A stretch of 64,000 nt of DNA from Halobellus sp. Atlit-31R (GTDB lineage Archaea > Halobacteriota > Halobacteria > Halobacteriales > Haloferacaceae): assembly GCA_003665935.1 (NCBI GenBank), contig QPLR01000007.1, positions 62,001-126,000 on the forward strand, written 5' to 3'. The translations under genes were made by a program, and so were the position numbers. The notes beneath the pieces are model-generated. The model was not told the DNA's origin, searched no databases, and worked only from the letters and a program-made list of their open reading frames with translations. Below, piece after piece: positions 41,189-50,396 of this stretch (its first letter is position 1; every line of letters starts with the position of its first letter).

Positions 41189-42553
41189 TCAGGCTCGCGG
41201 CGAAAACGAGTGTGAGCCGTCGCCGAGGCGCTCGTACCCAGACTCGGTCACGGCGACGAGCGCTCCGAGCCTGACGCAGCCTTGCGCTGCCTCCGCGACT
41301 GCAGGTGCGACGGCGACGACCATTCCGGCTTCGAGTTCGGCGTCGCCGCGGAGCGAGGGCGCCTCTCGGCGCGAGAGCCCGACGCCGTGGCCGACGTCGA
41401 GCGGCCCCGTGGTGAGTTCGACGCCGGTCGTCGGCGCGAAGCCGAACGCGGCCAGTTCGGCGTCGGCCTCGCGAGCGACCGCGGCGGCGGTCGCGCCGGC
41501 CTCGATCTCGTCGAGCCCGGCTTCGAGCGCCGCCTCCACGGCGACGTAGGCGCGTCGGTCCCAGCCGCCGTCGCTGTCGACGACGACCGTCCGCGCGAGC
41601 GCTCCGTGGTAGCCGGACGACCCGCGCGGAGCGACCTCGACCCGGACCGGCTCGTCCGCCCGGACCGGCTCGTCCGTCCGGTTTGGAACGGAGCCGTCGC
41701 GCTGCTGGCCGTCCGATTCCGACGCGCCGGCGGCGACGACCGTGTTCCCGGCGTCGCTGACGCCGTGCCGGGCCAGCTCGGCGTTCAGCGCTCGCTGCAA
41801 CCGCTCGACGGTCAGCGGGGCGTCCCGCCAGTGGAGTTCGTCTCCGTCTCCGTCTCCGTCGCCGTCGCCGTCGCCGTCGCCGCTTCCGCTGGCACCTTCG
41901 ACTCTGTCACCGTCGCCGCTCCGGCCCCTGTCACTGTCTCCACCGTCGACCTCCGCCGCCGCGAGGATCTGTTCGGCGCGCCGTACGCCCGCGGTCGCGG
42001 CCTCCTGAACGGCGCGGATCGCTTCGATCTCGACGTCACTCTTGCGCGTGCGCGCCGCCGTCACTGCGCGTGTCGACTGTAGCTCGTAGCCCGCGCGTTC
42101 GAGATAGACGGCGGCGTCGTGCGGGATCGTCGGCGGGACGAGGACCGTGGGGGTAGCGACGTCACCACCAGCGTGGGCGTCGGCGTCGCGGTCGTCGCTG
42201 TCGGGTCTCGCCGCGTCGAGGACGGCGGCGGCGCGCTTCCCGGCCGGGGCCCCCGCGCGGTCGGCCGCGACGCGGCCGTCGAACTGCTGGGTTGCGGCCG
42301 TCTCGAAGCCTCGAGGAGCGCAGAGAACGCTTTCGCCGGTGAATCCGCTCGCCGCGTCGTCCGCCCTACCGCTCACCGTGTGGACGAATGCGTACGCGCG
42401 GTCGGGCCCGCGGAAGCGCGTCAGATACCGGAGGTCGTCGTCGGCTCCATCGCCGACGGCGACGAAGCCGATCGCTCCGGCCTCGTCGACGGCAGCGTCC
42501 AGAAACGACCGGTCGGTCGCGGGCGACTCCCAGTCGGGTGCCTCGTCTGTCAC
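41189..42553 (-). CDS. M24-fold protein, probably catalytically inactive
   Basis: 454 residues from a GTG at 42553. The N-terminal half is the creatinase-like lead domain (TVLVPPTIPHDAAVYLERAGYELQSTRAV), and the C-terminal half a pita-bread fold with VGHGVGLSRREAP, where the metal-binding His and surrounding Gly are kept. The usual metal-binding Asp pair is replaced in VEVAPRGSSGYHGALARTVV, and the two Glu ligands are lost (LEAGMVVAVAPAV and VRLGALVAV). It therefore looks like a non-catalytic M24 protein. A (Gly-Asp)n insert is encoded by a hexanucleotide repeat at 41839-41886. It ends a two-gene unit with the helicase gene 5 bases upstream. Confidence 0.75.
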   Translation of the reverse strand: MTDEAPDWESPATDRSFLDAAVDEAGAIGFVAVGDGADDDLRYLTRFRGPDRAYAFVHTVSGRADDAASGFTGESVLCAPRGFETAATQQFDGRVAADRAGAPAGKRAAAVLDAARPDSDDRDADAHAGGDVATPTVLVPPTIPHDAAVYLERAGYELQSTRAVTAARTRKSDVEIEAIRAVQEAATAGVRRAEQILAAAEVDGGDSDRGRSGDGDRVEGASGSGDGDGDGDGDGDGDELHWRDAPLTVERLQRALNAELARHGVSDAGNTVVAAGASESDGQQRDGSVPNRTDEPVRADEPVRVEVAPRGSSGYHGALARTVVVDSDGGWDRRAYVAVEAALEAGLDEIEAGATAAAVAREADAELAAFGFAPTTGVELTTGPLDVGHGVGLSRREAPSLRGDAELEAGMVVAVAPAVAEAAQGCVRLGALVAVTESGYERLGDGSHSFSPRA

Positions 42554-42558
42554 GCTCG

Positions 42559-44415
42559 TCAGGCGTCCGGCTCGGGAGCCGGCACCTCGCCCTCTTGGGC
42601 TTCGGTCAGCAGTTCCTCGATCGGCTCGCCGCGGATCTCGTTGTGCAACAGGACGCTCACCGGGAGCGTCGGTGCGCCGCTGACGAGGTTTTCGAGGAGG
42701 ACGAGCCGTTCGCGGGCGCGCGACATCCCGACGTAGAACACGCGGCGCTCGTTGTCGGTGAGGATCGGGACCGGGTCGGTGCTGGAGGTGAACTCCTCGA
42801 CGCCGTCGACGGCCTCGTCCTCGACGGAGGCGGCCATCTGCTCGACGACTTTCTCGGTGAGGTCGGTCGCGACGAAGACGTGGTCGGCCTCCCGACCCTT
42901 CGCGGAGTGGATCGTACCGATGCGGACGCGGCTGGGGTCCATCTCGCGGTAGTCGCCGTCGAAGTACGCCTCGACGGAGTTCCGCTGGAAGGAGGTGACT
43001 TTCCGGAGCATATCGCCCGCCGAGTTGCCGTCGGGCGCGAACGGCGCGAACTCCGAGATCACGTCGGGGTCGACCGAGAACTCGGTGAGGTCGTCGACGC
43101 CGGCGTCCTCTTTCAGCTCGTCGATGCGGTCGAAGAGGTCGTCCCGATCGTTCGTCCCGAACGCCGAATCCTGCAGCATATCCGCGAGCCGCCGCGCTTG
43201 GAGGCCGTCGAGCGGCTCTTCTCGTTCGAGACGTTCGATCCCGCGGACGTACTGCGTCAGTCGGTCGGTCCACATCCGCTGGTCAGTGAGCGCCGAGAAC
43301 GGCATCCCGAGCGGCAGGAACTCGTCGATGAACTGGAAGAGCTGATACCGGGCGCGGAACAGCACCATCACCGTCTCGTCGTCGTCGCCCTGCTCGATCG
43401 TGTAGCGGACGTTCCGCGCGAGATCCAGCATCGACGGGGACTCGATCCCCTCGACGACGCCGCCCTCCTTGCGCGGGCGGAGGTCCTTCTCCTGGCGCTT
43501 GTCGATGTGCCGGATCTCCTGATTGACGACGTTGAGGACTTTCGACGGGAGCCGGTAGGAGTTCGGGAGGACGACGTCCTCGTCGCGGTCGGCGTCGAGC
43601 AGCAGATTCGGATCCGCACCCTGCCAGGCGTAGACGACCTGATCGTCGTCGCCGGCGATGAGGACGCGCTCCATATGCGGCTTCCACTCCTGGTAGACGT
43701 CGTACTGCAGCGTCGTGATGTCCTGGAACTCGTCGATCACGAGGTAGTCGACGTGCGGCACGAGCGAGCGCTGCTTCACGCGCTCGAGCATATCCGCGAA
43801 GCCGACGAGGCCGTGCTCGCCCTTGTAACTCCGCCAGCCGCGGATCACTTCGGGGACGTCGATCCGGTCGTCGTCGGAGGGCCACGTCGGGGTGTACTTG
43901 TTGCCCTCCTGGGCGTTGGGATCGACTTCCGGCGGGAGACGGACCTCCTCGACGTTCCACTGGAAGGGGACGTCGTACCAGTCGGAGACGTCGCGTCGGG
44001 TGCGCTGGAGCCACTGGCTCGTCGCGATGATCTTGTTGCCGATCGTCGTCGAGCGGGCGGTCCGCCGGCCGGCCCCGCCGTACTCGTCTTCGAACTCGAC
44101 GCCGTACTCCTCGCAGAACTCCTTCTTGTCGCTCTCGCCGACGACGTCGTTCCGCGAGAGATCCAGCAGTTCGTACGCCTTCGCGTGCATCGTCGCGACG
44201 TTGCCCTTCAGTGCCCGCGGGGAGATGTCGAGCCGCTCCGCCAGCCGCTCGCGAACCTCGGCGGCGGCCGCTCGCGTGTAGGAGACGACGAGGATGTCCC
44301 GGATCGTGACGTCGTCTTGATCCAGTAGCTCGTCGACCCGATCGAGCAGCGCCGTCGTCTTCCCGCTCCCGGGGCCACCGAACAATCGGGTGACTGCCGC
44401 GTCGGAGTCGCTCAT
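42559..44415 (-). CDS. UvrD/Rep-type superfamily 1 DNA helicase
   Basis: 618 residues. Walker A GGPGSGKTT (residues 13-21), Walker B VIDEFQDITT, motif III GDDDQVVYAWQGA, motif V HSAKGREADHVFVATDL and motif VI YVGMSRARERLVLL are all present, with subdomain 1B/2B segments between. It is shorter than bacterial UvrD (about 720) and has a reduced 2B region. It unwinds DNA 3' to 5' with ATP, probably in repair or replication restart. The M24-fold gene follows after five bases. Confidence 0.9.
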   Translation of the reverse strand: MSDSDAAVTRLFGGPGSGKTTALLDRVDELLDQDDVTIRDILVVSYTRAAAAEVRERLAERLDISPRALKGNVATMHAKAYELLDLSRNDVVGESDKKEFCEEYGVEFEDEYGGAGRRTARSTTIGNKIIATSQWLQRTRRDVSDWYDVPFQWNVEEVRLPPEVDPNAQEGNKYTPTWPSDDDRIDVPEVIRGWRSYKGEHGLVGFADMLERVKQRSLVPHVDYLVIDEFQDITTLQYDVYQEWKPHMERVLIAGDDDQVVYAWQGADPNLLLDADRDEDVVLPNSYRLPSKVLNVVNQEIRHIDKRQEKDLRPRKEGGVVEGIESPSMLDLARNVRYTIEQGDDDETVMVLFRARYQLFQFIDEFLPLGMPFSALTDQRMWTDRLTQYVRGIERLEREEPLDGLQARRLADMLQDSAFGTNDRDDLFDRIDELKEDAGVDDLTEFSVDPDVISEFAPFAPDGNSAGDMLRKVTSFQRNSVEAYFDGDYREMDPSRVRIGTIHSAKGREADHVFVATDLTEKVVEQMAASVEDEAVDGVEEFTSSTDPVPILTDNERRVFYVGMSRARERLVLLENLVSGAPTLPVSVLLHNEIRGEPIEELLTEAQEGEVPAPEPDA

Positions 44416-44499
44416 TGAAGCCGTCCACGCGCTTGCGCGTGATAAACTACGTGCTTCGAGAGTACCGTACCTACTGCGAGAAGGGCGGTCGATCCGTCG

Positions 44500-44682
44500 C
44501 TACGCGTGAGGATCCCACCCGCAGACGCCACAGTCAGTCGCGTCGGCGTCGTGGAGCGCACCACACTCCGGACACTGCTTTTTGTTATACGACGTCTCCC
44601 AGTCTACTGTCTCAGTCTCGTGACCGCGATCGTCGAGGAACTGGTCGAACAGCGCGTCGTCGGCAGTCGGTGCTGAGGCCAT
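44500..44682 (-). CDS. HVO_0416-like small zinc-finger protein
   Basis: 60 residues from the ATG at 44682. It begins MASAPTADDALFDQFL, followed by a conserved YNKKQCPECG and DCGVCGW (Cys37, Cys40, Cys51, Cys54), a two-Cys-pair zinc ribbon. I associate it with the HVO_0416 family of haloarchaeal small zinc-finger proteins, with moderate certainty. Its partner is not known. A TGGTA/TACCA repeat (about 44693-44707) lies just upstream. Confidence 0.78.
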   Translation of the reverse strand: MASAPTADDALFDQFLDDRGHETETVDWETSYNKKQCPECGALHDADATDCGVCGWDPHA

Positions 44683-44837
44683 ACACAGTATGGTATGTCG
44701 TACCAATACTTAGGCCTACTGCCGAGTACAGACTGCTGGGGAACGGCGCGGTCGAGACGCCCCGGTCCTGCCGGTCGCGACGACCCGGAGCTGGCGCTGT
44801 CGAGGTCGGGAGCCCGTCGACGCGTTCGCCGACGGCC

Positions 44838-46397
44838 TCAGACGACGTCGAGATCGTACAGCTCGCCGTACTTCGTGGTGACGTAGTCGACGAAGGCGTC
44901 GGCGGTGAACTCGGCTCCAGTGGCCTGCTCGACCAGTTCGTTCGTCTCGTAGCGCGCCCCGTGCCGGTGGACGTTCTCGGTGAGCCACTCGTGGAGCGCG
45001 CCGAAGTCGCCGTCGGCGACGCGCTCCGCTAAGTCGTCGATCTCTTCTTCGGCGGCCGCATACAACTGCGCGGCCATCACCGACCCCAGCGAGTACGTCG
45101 GGAAGTATCCGAAGTTCCCGTGGCTCCAGTGGATGTCCTGCAGGCAGCCCTCGGCGTCGGTTTCGGGACGGATGCCGAGATACTCCTCGTACTTGTCGTT
45201 CCAGACCTCGGGCACCTCCTCGACGTCGATCTCGCCGGCGATCAGCGCGCGCTCGATCTCGAAGCGGACGATGATGTGGAGGTGGTAGGTGAGCTCGTCG
45301 GCCTCGACGCGAATGAGGTTGTCCTCGTACACCTGATTGACGGCCTCGTACGCCTCCTGAGGGGTCAGCTCGCCGGCTTTCGGGAAGTGCTCTGTGAACG
45401 TCGGCAGGAAGCTCTCCCAGAACGCCTGCGAGCGTCCGACGTGGTTCTCCCAGAGCCGCGACTGGGACTCGTGGACCGAGAGGTCGCGGTCCTCGCCGAG
45501 CGGCGTCCCGTAGTGTTCGTCTGCGAGTCCGAGCGTGTACGTCGCGTGGCCGAACTCGTGGACGGTCGACGTGAGCGACCCGAGCGGATCCGACTCGTCG
45601 AAGCGGGTGGTCACTCGCGCGTCGAACGTCGTCCCCGACGAGAACGGGTGCGGCGCGGTGTCGAGACGGCCCCGTTCCCAGGGGTAGCCGAGCGCCGAGA
45701 GCACGTCGCGGCAGAGCGCCTCCTGCTTGTCGGCGGGGTACTCGCCGAGCGCTGTGAATGCGTCCGTCGCCAGGTCGGCGTCTGAGGCTCTGATCTCTTC
45801 GATCATCGCTACGAGCGTCTCGCGGAGCGTCTCCAGGATCGACTCCGCGCGCTCTAAGGAGAGACACGGCTCGAAGTCCTCGAAGAGCACCTCGTAGGCG
45901 TCGCGGTCGGGGTCGATGTGCTCGGCGTACTCGCGCTTGAGTTCGACGTGTTTGCGCAGATACGGCGCGAACGCCTCGAAGTCGTCGTCGGCCTTCGCCT
46001 GCTGCCACGCCGGCAGCGCCTCCGAAGCGGTCGTCGAGATCTCCTCGATCAGGTCGGACGGTACCGCGACCGCCCGATCGTACTCGCGGCGGATCTCGCG
46101 GACGACGGCCGCACGTTCGTCGCTCAGATCGGTCGCTTCGAGTTCGTCGAGCGCGTCGCCGACGGCGTCGTCGGTGAGGAGGTCGTGAGACAGCGACGAC
46201 AGCGTCGAGAGCTGCTGTGACCGAGCCGGTGTTCCCTCCTCGGGCATCATCACCTGCTGGTCCCACCGGAGGACGCCGGTCGCGCTGCGGACGTTCGCGA
46301 CGCGGCGGTACTCCTCGAGTAGCGTCTCGTAGGCGTCGGGTGCGTGCTCGTCGTCTCGCTCCGACTCCGAAGCGGCCTCGGGTGCGTCTGTCGCCAT
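44838..46397 (-). CDS. M32 family metallocarboxypeptidase
   Basis: 519 residues. The zinc motif HEFGH is at residues 280-284, in VHEFGHATYTLG, with the downstream HESQSRLWEN and the C-terminal GCLQDIHWSHGNFGYFPTYSLG blocks that define M32. The enzyme removes C-terminal residues from peptides in the cytoplasm; there is no signal peptide. Length and motifs match thermostable carboxypeptidases of this family. The region 46398-46547 upstream has short imperfect repeats with CGGCTGCTCGCGCGA. Confidence 0.92.
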   Translation of the reverse strand: MATDAPEAASESERDDEHAPDAYETLLEEYRRVANVRSATGVLRWDQQVMMPEEGTPARSQQLSTLSSLSHDLLTDDAVGDALDELEATDLSDERAAVVREIRREYDRAVAVPSDLIEEISTTASEALPAWQQAKADDDFEAFAPYLRKHVELKREYAEHIDPDRDAYEVLFEDFEPCLSLERAESILETLRETLVAMIEEIRASDADLATDAFTALGEYPADKQEALCRDVLSALGYPWERGRLDTAPHPFSSGTTFDARVTTRFDESDPLGSLTSTVHEFGHATYTLGLADEHYGTPLGEDRDLSVHESQSRLWENHVGRSQAFWESFLPTFTEHFPKAGELTPQEAYEAVNQVYEDNLIRVEADELTYHLHIIVRFEIERALIAGEIDVEEVPEVWNDKYEEYLGIRPETDAEGCLQDIHWSHGNFGYFPTYSLGSVMAAQLYAAAEEEIDDLAERVADGDFGALHEWLTENVHRHGARYETNELVEQATGAEFTADAFVDYVTTKYGELYDLDVV

Positions 46398-46547
46398 CGT
46401 CGTATCTGTGGACGCGAGCGCGTATCAAGCCGACGCCTCCCCGGCTGCTCGCGCGATGCCACCGTCGGCTGCTCGCGCGACACTTCTTCGACTGTCCGCC
46501 CGACGCCCCCTCCGACTACTCGCCCGACGTCACCCCCCCTCTAGGGG

Positions 46548-47666
46548 CTACTCGGCCGGCCACCGCTCCGCGAGGGTCTGATACAGCCGCCGACACCGCG
46601 CCAGCGCGCCGATCGAGACGCTCTCCGTGGCCGTGTGCGCCTCCCCCGGTTCCGACGCCCCGACGACGACGCAGGCGGTCCCCGCGGCGGTGAGCCACCC
46701 CGCGTCGGTCGCGTGCGGCTTCGTCACGTGGTCGGGCGTCGCGGGCTGTACTTCGTCCGCGGCCGCGAGCACTGCGTCGGCGAACAGAGAGTCCTCGCAC
46801 GCCATCGGTGGCAGGTCCTGCTCGATCGTCCACTCGACGCCCGGAATCTCCTCGGCCCGCTCCAATGCCGCGCGCTCGCCCGGAACGGTCCGCTCGTCGA
46901 TCGTGACCGTGCAGGCCTCGGGGACGACGTTCCACGCCGACCCGCCCTCGATCTCGGTGACGGCGACGCTCCCGGCGAGCTCCCGCCCGAGCACCCGCGT
47001 TTCGGGTGCGTCGAGACCGCGGACTACGTCGACGGCGTCACAGGCGCGGTAGACCGCGTTCTCGCCCGCGTCCGGCTCGCTCGCGTGAGCGGCCGTACCA
47101 CGCACTGCCAGCGTCGAGCCGCGTCGCCCGCGGTGCGCGACGACGACGTCGGTCACGTCGTCGCCCGCGTAGTTCGTCGATCCCTCGCCGACGACGGCGT
47201 AATCCGGCGCGAACCCGTCTCCGAGAGCCGCCCGCGCGCCGACGCCGCCCTGCTCTTCCCCGACGAACGAGGCGAACACGAGCTCGCCGGCCGGGTCGGC
47301 GTCGCGAAAGGCGAGCATCGCGGCCGCGAGCGACCCCTTCATATCGGCCGTACCGCGCCCGTAGAGCCGCCCGTCGCGCTCCTCGACGGCGTAGCGCGAC
47401 GCGTCGCCGTCGGTCTCGGTGTCGTCGCTCGCTACTTGGGACGGATCGGGTTCGACGACGTCGTGGTGGCCGACGAGCGCGAGCGACTCCCTGCCGTCGC
47501 CGCGACGAGCGACGACGTTGCCGTGTCGGTCGCGCGTCACGGTCGCGCTCGTCTCCGCGCGGAGCCACCTCTCGATCGCGTCGCCCGCGGCCATCTCGTC
47601 CTCGTAGCTCGGGATCGAGACGAGTCGTCGCGTCAGATCCACGAGCTCGGTCCGGGTCGCGTTCAC
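46548..47666 (-). CDS. M20 family metallopeptidase (ArgE/DapE-like)
   Basis: 372 residues from a GTG at 47666. The ligands are His67 and Asp69 (VGHHDVV), Asp108 (GRGTADMKGS) and the catalytic Glu pair Glu137-Glu138 (GEEQGG). The dimerisation-domain segment GTAAHASEPDAGENAVYRA is present. It hydrolyses an amide bond in an N-acyl amino acid or dipeptide; succinyl-diaminopimelate, acetylornithine or another deacylation cannot be told apart. It is convergent with nothing close and separate from pdxT by 93 bases. Confidence 0.85.
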   Translation of the reverse strand: MNATRTELVDLTRRLVSIPSYEDEMAAGDAIERWLRAETSATVTRDRHGNVVARRGDGRESLALVGHHDVVEPDPSQVASDDTETDGDASRYAVEERDGRLYGRGTADMKGSLAAAMLAFRDADPAGELVFASFVGEEQGGVGARAALGDGFAPDYAVVGEGSTNYAGDDVTDVVVAHRGRRGSTLAVRGTAAHASEPDAGENAVYRACDAVDVVRGLDAPETRVLGRELAGSVAVTEIEGGSAWNVVPEACTVTIDERTVPGERAALERAEEIPGVEWTIEQDLPPMACEDSLFADAVLAAADEVQPATPDHVTKPHATDAGWLTAAGTACVVVGASEPGEAHTATESVSIGALARCRRLYQTLAERWPAE

Positions 47667-47759
47667 ACGTCCACGTGTCGCCGCCTGATAGAAAAGCCTC
47701 GGGAGCGACCGGGGACGTCGCCGCGTCTGGCCGGGAACCGATCCGCCGGAACCCTGCGA

Positions 47760-48356
47760 TCAGGCCTCGACGGCCAGATCGTCGAAGAACGCGAGGTCGT
47801 GAATCCGACTGTCGTCGGTCAGTTCGGGGTGGAACGCGGTTGCGACGACCGGCCCGTCGCGGACGGCGACGGGGCTGCCGTCCCACTCGGCGAGCACCTC
47901 CACGCCGTCGCCGACCTCGTCGATGACGGGGGCGCGGATGAACACCGCCGGGAACGGTTCGGAGAAGCCAGCGACGTCCAGCGGGGCCTCGAAACTGTCG
48001 ACCTGGCGGCCGAAGGCGTTGCGGTCGACGGTCACGTCGAGGAGGTCGAGCGTGTCGACGCGCTCGTCTTTTGCGTCGCTGGACGCCACGATGAGTCCCG
48101 CACACGTCGCCAGCACGGGCTTGTCGGCGGCGACGTGCTCGCGGATCTCCTCGTCGATACCCTCCCGTTCGAGCAGTCGCGAGATGGCCGTCGACTCCCC
48201 GCCGGGGAGCAGTAGGACGTCGCAGTCGGCGACGTGCCCGGACTGTCTGATCTCGATCACCTCGACCTCCTCGCCGTGGGCCGCACCCGCGCGTCTGATG
48301 GCCGCGGCGTGTTCGGAGACGTCGCCTTGAACGGCGACGACACCCGCTCGTAACAT
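47760..48356 (-). CDS. pdxT: Pyridoxal 5'-phosphate synthase glutaminase subunit
   Basis: 198 residues from the ATG at 48356. This is a class I glutamine amidotransferase with GVVAVQGDVSEHAA, LLLPGGESTAISRL, the nucleophile Cys85 in ATCAGLI and the His-Glu pair in TAFHPELTDD. It supplies ammonia to PdxS for vitamin B6 synthesis. No pdxS gene lies in this window, as is common in haloarchaea. The gene is flanked by the secG gene upstream on the same strand. Confidence 0.93.
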   Translation of the reverse strand: MLRAGVVAVQGDVSEHAAAIRRAGAAHGEEVEVIEIRQSGHVADCDVLLLPGGESTAISRLLEREGIDEEIREHVAADKPVLATCAGLIVASSDAKDERVDTLDLLDVTVDRNAFGRQVDSFEAPLDVAGFSEPFPAVFIRAPVIDEVGDGVEVLAEWDGSPVAVRDGPVVATAFHPELTDDSRIHDLAFFDDLAVEA

Positions 48357-48428
48357 AGTTCTCACTCGGAGTCCAGTCGATAAAAAGCGTCCGTTGTTCC
48401 CGCCCGGCGTGCGCTCGCCTGCGCGCCC

Positions 48429-48593
48429 TCAGATCGCGACGGCGTTCAGGACGAGGACGCCGACGCCGAAGAGGAGTCCGAACGCGAACACGGTCTTCGG
48501 ATCGATGCGGATCGCGTTGCGGTCCTCGGCGTCGAAGTATCGGACGAGCCCTGCACTCGACATCAGGCCGCCGCTGTTCTGGCCGCTGCTCAT
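48429..48593 (-). CDS. Preprotein translocase subunit Sec61-beta/SecG
   Basis: 54 residues, from ATG 48593 to TGA 48429-48431. The order is a polar N-terminus ([21 protein letters not shown]), a DPKTVFAFG segment, and one C-terminal transmembrane helix [16 protein letters not shown]. This is the typical archaeal SecG layout. It joins SecY and SecE in the protein-conducting channel. It is divergent from the thioredoxin gene at 48740. Confidence 0.88.
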   Translation of the reverse strand: MSSGQNSGGLMSSAGLVRYFDAEDRNAIRIDPKTVFAFGLLFGVGVLVLNAVAI

Positions 48594-48739
48594 ACCCGTA
48601 GGTCGACAGTCCTTCGCCTAAACGTTTCGGATCCGCCGGCGGGTCGGCGTGACCGAGACTGCTCTGGGAGCGACGGCACTGTATGCGGGGACGGTGGAAA
48701 CGCTTATGCGACGCCCTGTGTTACGTCGCTACGCACACG

Positions 48740-49018
48740 ATGACCGTCCGAGTACTCGATTTTCACGCCGATTGGTGCGGGCCGTGTAAGAAGCAGGATC
48801 CGATCTTAGAGGAGCTGATGGCGGAGTACGGCGACGTCGAGTTCCAGAAGATCGACGTCGACGACGAACAGGAGATCGCCAACCAGTATCAGGTCCGCTC
48901 GCTGCCGACAGTCGTCGTCGAACGCGACGGCGACATCGTCGACCGCTTCGTCGGCTTCACGCAGCGCGAGGACATCGAAGCAGCGCTCCAACAGGCCGCC
49001 GCGCCGGCCGACGCGTAG
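48740..49018 (+). CDS. Thioredoxin
   Basis: 92 residues from the ATG at 48740; an upstream in-frame ATG at 48683 would add 19 residues that do not match the family. The redox motif WCGPC (Cys13, Cys16) follows DFHAD, and the cis-proline is in [11 protein letters not shown]. It reduces disulfides in the cytosol. It is small but within the normal range. The flanking neighbours are not redox genes. Confidence 0.9.
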   Translation: MTVRVLDFHADWCGPCKKQDPILEELMAEYGDVEFQKIDVDDEQEIANQYQVRSLPTVVVERDGDIVDRFVGFTQREDIEAALQQAAAPADA

Positions 49019-49106
49019 GCACGCCGCACGCCCAACCGGCCCGACCTCCCGCCGGCCCGTCGCATATCTCGCAAGGGTTATACTTCCCCGCCCGGTAGCG
49101 TGGCTT

Positions 49107-49256
49107 ATGCCAAAGAACGAAGCCGCCGTGAAGCGCGAACTGGAAAAGCAGATCTGTATGCGCTGCAACGCGCGCAACCCCAAGCGCGCGGACCAGTGTC
49201 GCAAGTGCGGCTACAAGAACCTTCGACCCAAGTCGAAGGAACGCCGCGCAGCCTGA
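49107..49256 (+). CDS. Ribosomal protein L40e
   Basis: 49 residues. It is a zinc-finger protein with Cys17, Cys20, Cys31 and Cys34 (ICMRC and CRKCG) and very high Lys/Arg. The sequence begins [20 protein letters not shown] and ends KERRAA. It is a component of the large ribosomal subunit. Its stop codon is directly followed by the stop of the convergent MBL-fold gene (49257). Confidence 0.95.
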   Translation: MPKNEAAVKRELEKQICMRCNARNPKRADQCRKCGYKNLRPKSKERRAA

Positions 49257-49883
49257 TTACTCGGGATACTTGGGTTCTCGGCGCTCCGCTCGTTCGAGCG
49301 CCCGCGCGATCACCTCACGGACGGAGTCGCCGCCTTCGGGATCGGCGCGATAGACGTCGCCGTGGCCGGCGTAGAGCTCCGCCACAGTGTCGGGCATCCG
49401 GTCGAGGATCGTCTCGAGGCTCGCGATGAGCCGCTCCCGAGACTGTCCCGGGAGATCCGTTCGTCCGAAGCTCCCGTCTTCGAACGCGCCGTCGTTGTAG
49501 ACGACCACGTCGCCGCTGAAGATGCGCGTCTCGCCGACGAGCGAGACGTGGTCGTCGGCGTGACCGGGGGTGTGCACGACTTCGTAGGTCTCCCCGCAGA
49601 GCTCCCGCGTTTCGCCGTCCTCCAGTCCGGCCGTCCGCCGCGGATGCTCGCCGTACGCGTACAGCTCGGTGTCGAAGCGATCGAGTACCGCGTCGAGCTC
49701 GCCCACGTGGTCCGAGTGCTGGTGCGTGAGATAGACCGCCTCGAGGTCGTCGACGCGTTCTGCGACGACGTCGTCGACGCCCGGCATCGTCCCGACGTCG
49801 ACGAGGACGGGCCGCTCGCACTCCAGCAGGTACGCGTTGCAGGTGAACTCCGTCGCACCGTCGGTGACTGTGTGGATCTCCAT
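49257..49883 (-). CDS. MBL-fold metallo-hydrolase (glyoxalase II-like)
   Basis: 208 residues from the ATG at 49883. The metal motif THQHSDH covers His54, His56, Asp58 and His59; further ligands are in HTPGHADDH and FSGDVVVY, and AGHGDVY gives the last histidine. It should hydrolyse a thioester or similar ester. It lacks the long C-terminal domain of true glyoxalase II, so the substrate is uncertain. Its TAA starts one base after the L40e stop codon, so the two genes are convergent with no spacer. Confidence 0.85.
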   Translation of the reverse strand: MEIHTVTDGATEFTCNAYLLECERPVLVDVGTMPGVDDVVAERVDDLEAVYLTHQHSDHVGELDAVLDRFDTELYAYGEHPRRTAGLEDGETRELCGETYEVVHTPGHADDHVSLVGETRIFSGDVVVYNDGAFEDGSFGRTDLPGQSRERLIASLETILDRMPDTVAELYAGHGDVYRADPEGGDSVREVIARALERAERREPKYPE

Positions 49884-50049
49884 ACCCGACGGTTCCGCGG
49901 CGGCGCTGAAAAATCTCCGGGCCTCCGAGTTGGCGGTGGCACCCGCCGCACTGCGTTTCCGCTGCCCGTTTTCCCCGACTTTAGCGCCTCTGAGTGCCAC
50001 TCGAATCCTGCGTGTGTTTTTTGTCACTCTGTTTCCTACTCTTTCGTGT

Positions 50050-50223
50050 ATGGGATTTGGGAGCTACGACGAGTCCGAACAGGAAAACCAGGACTTCGAC
50101 ACCGATCTCGACGACGACGGGGTCGCGACCTCCCAGGCAGACCACGGGGGAGACATCGAGTTCGAGATCGGCGCGTCGAACGACGAACTCCTGGATCGAC
50201 TGCAAGAGATCAAAGAGGAGTAG
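50050..50223 (+). CDS. DUF5786 family small acidic protein
   Basis: 57 residues from the ATG at 50050. The sequence begins MGFGSYDESEQENQDFD and ends EFEIGASNDELLDRLQEIKEE, the fixed N- and C-terminal signature of this haloarchaeal family. Nearly a third of the residues are Asp or Glu. No function is known. The start sits in an AT-richer patch (TTTTTTGTC, about 50017-50025) that may be its promoter. Confidence 0.85.
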   Translation: MGFGSYDESEQENQDFDTDLDDDGVATSQADHGGDIEFEIGASNDELLDRLQEIKEE

Positions 50224-50396
50224 CGACGCGCCGGCCTGCAGACGGTGCGTGTACAGATCGGAGTGAACTGTGTGGGGGGTGATCCGGACGCGGGTCGATC
50301 GCTCGAGACGACGCGGAACCGCTGTTTCGGTAGCGGCATCGCGGACCGCGGCCCCGTCGACTCGCGGTACAGTTCGCCCAGCGTGGTGAACACACC

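Noticed and set aside
46398-46547. Possible tandem repeat before the M32 gene
   Set aside because: Two partial copies of CGGCTGCTCGCGCGA and similar pieces exist, but spacing and sequence vary too much to call an array.
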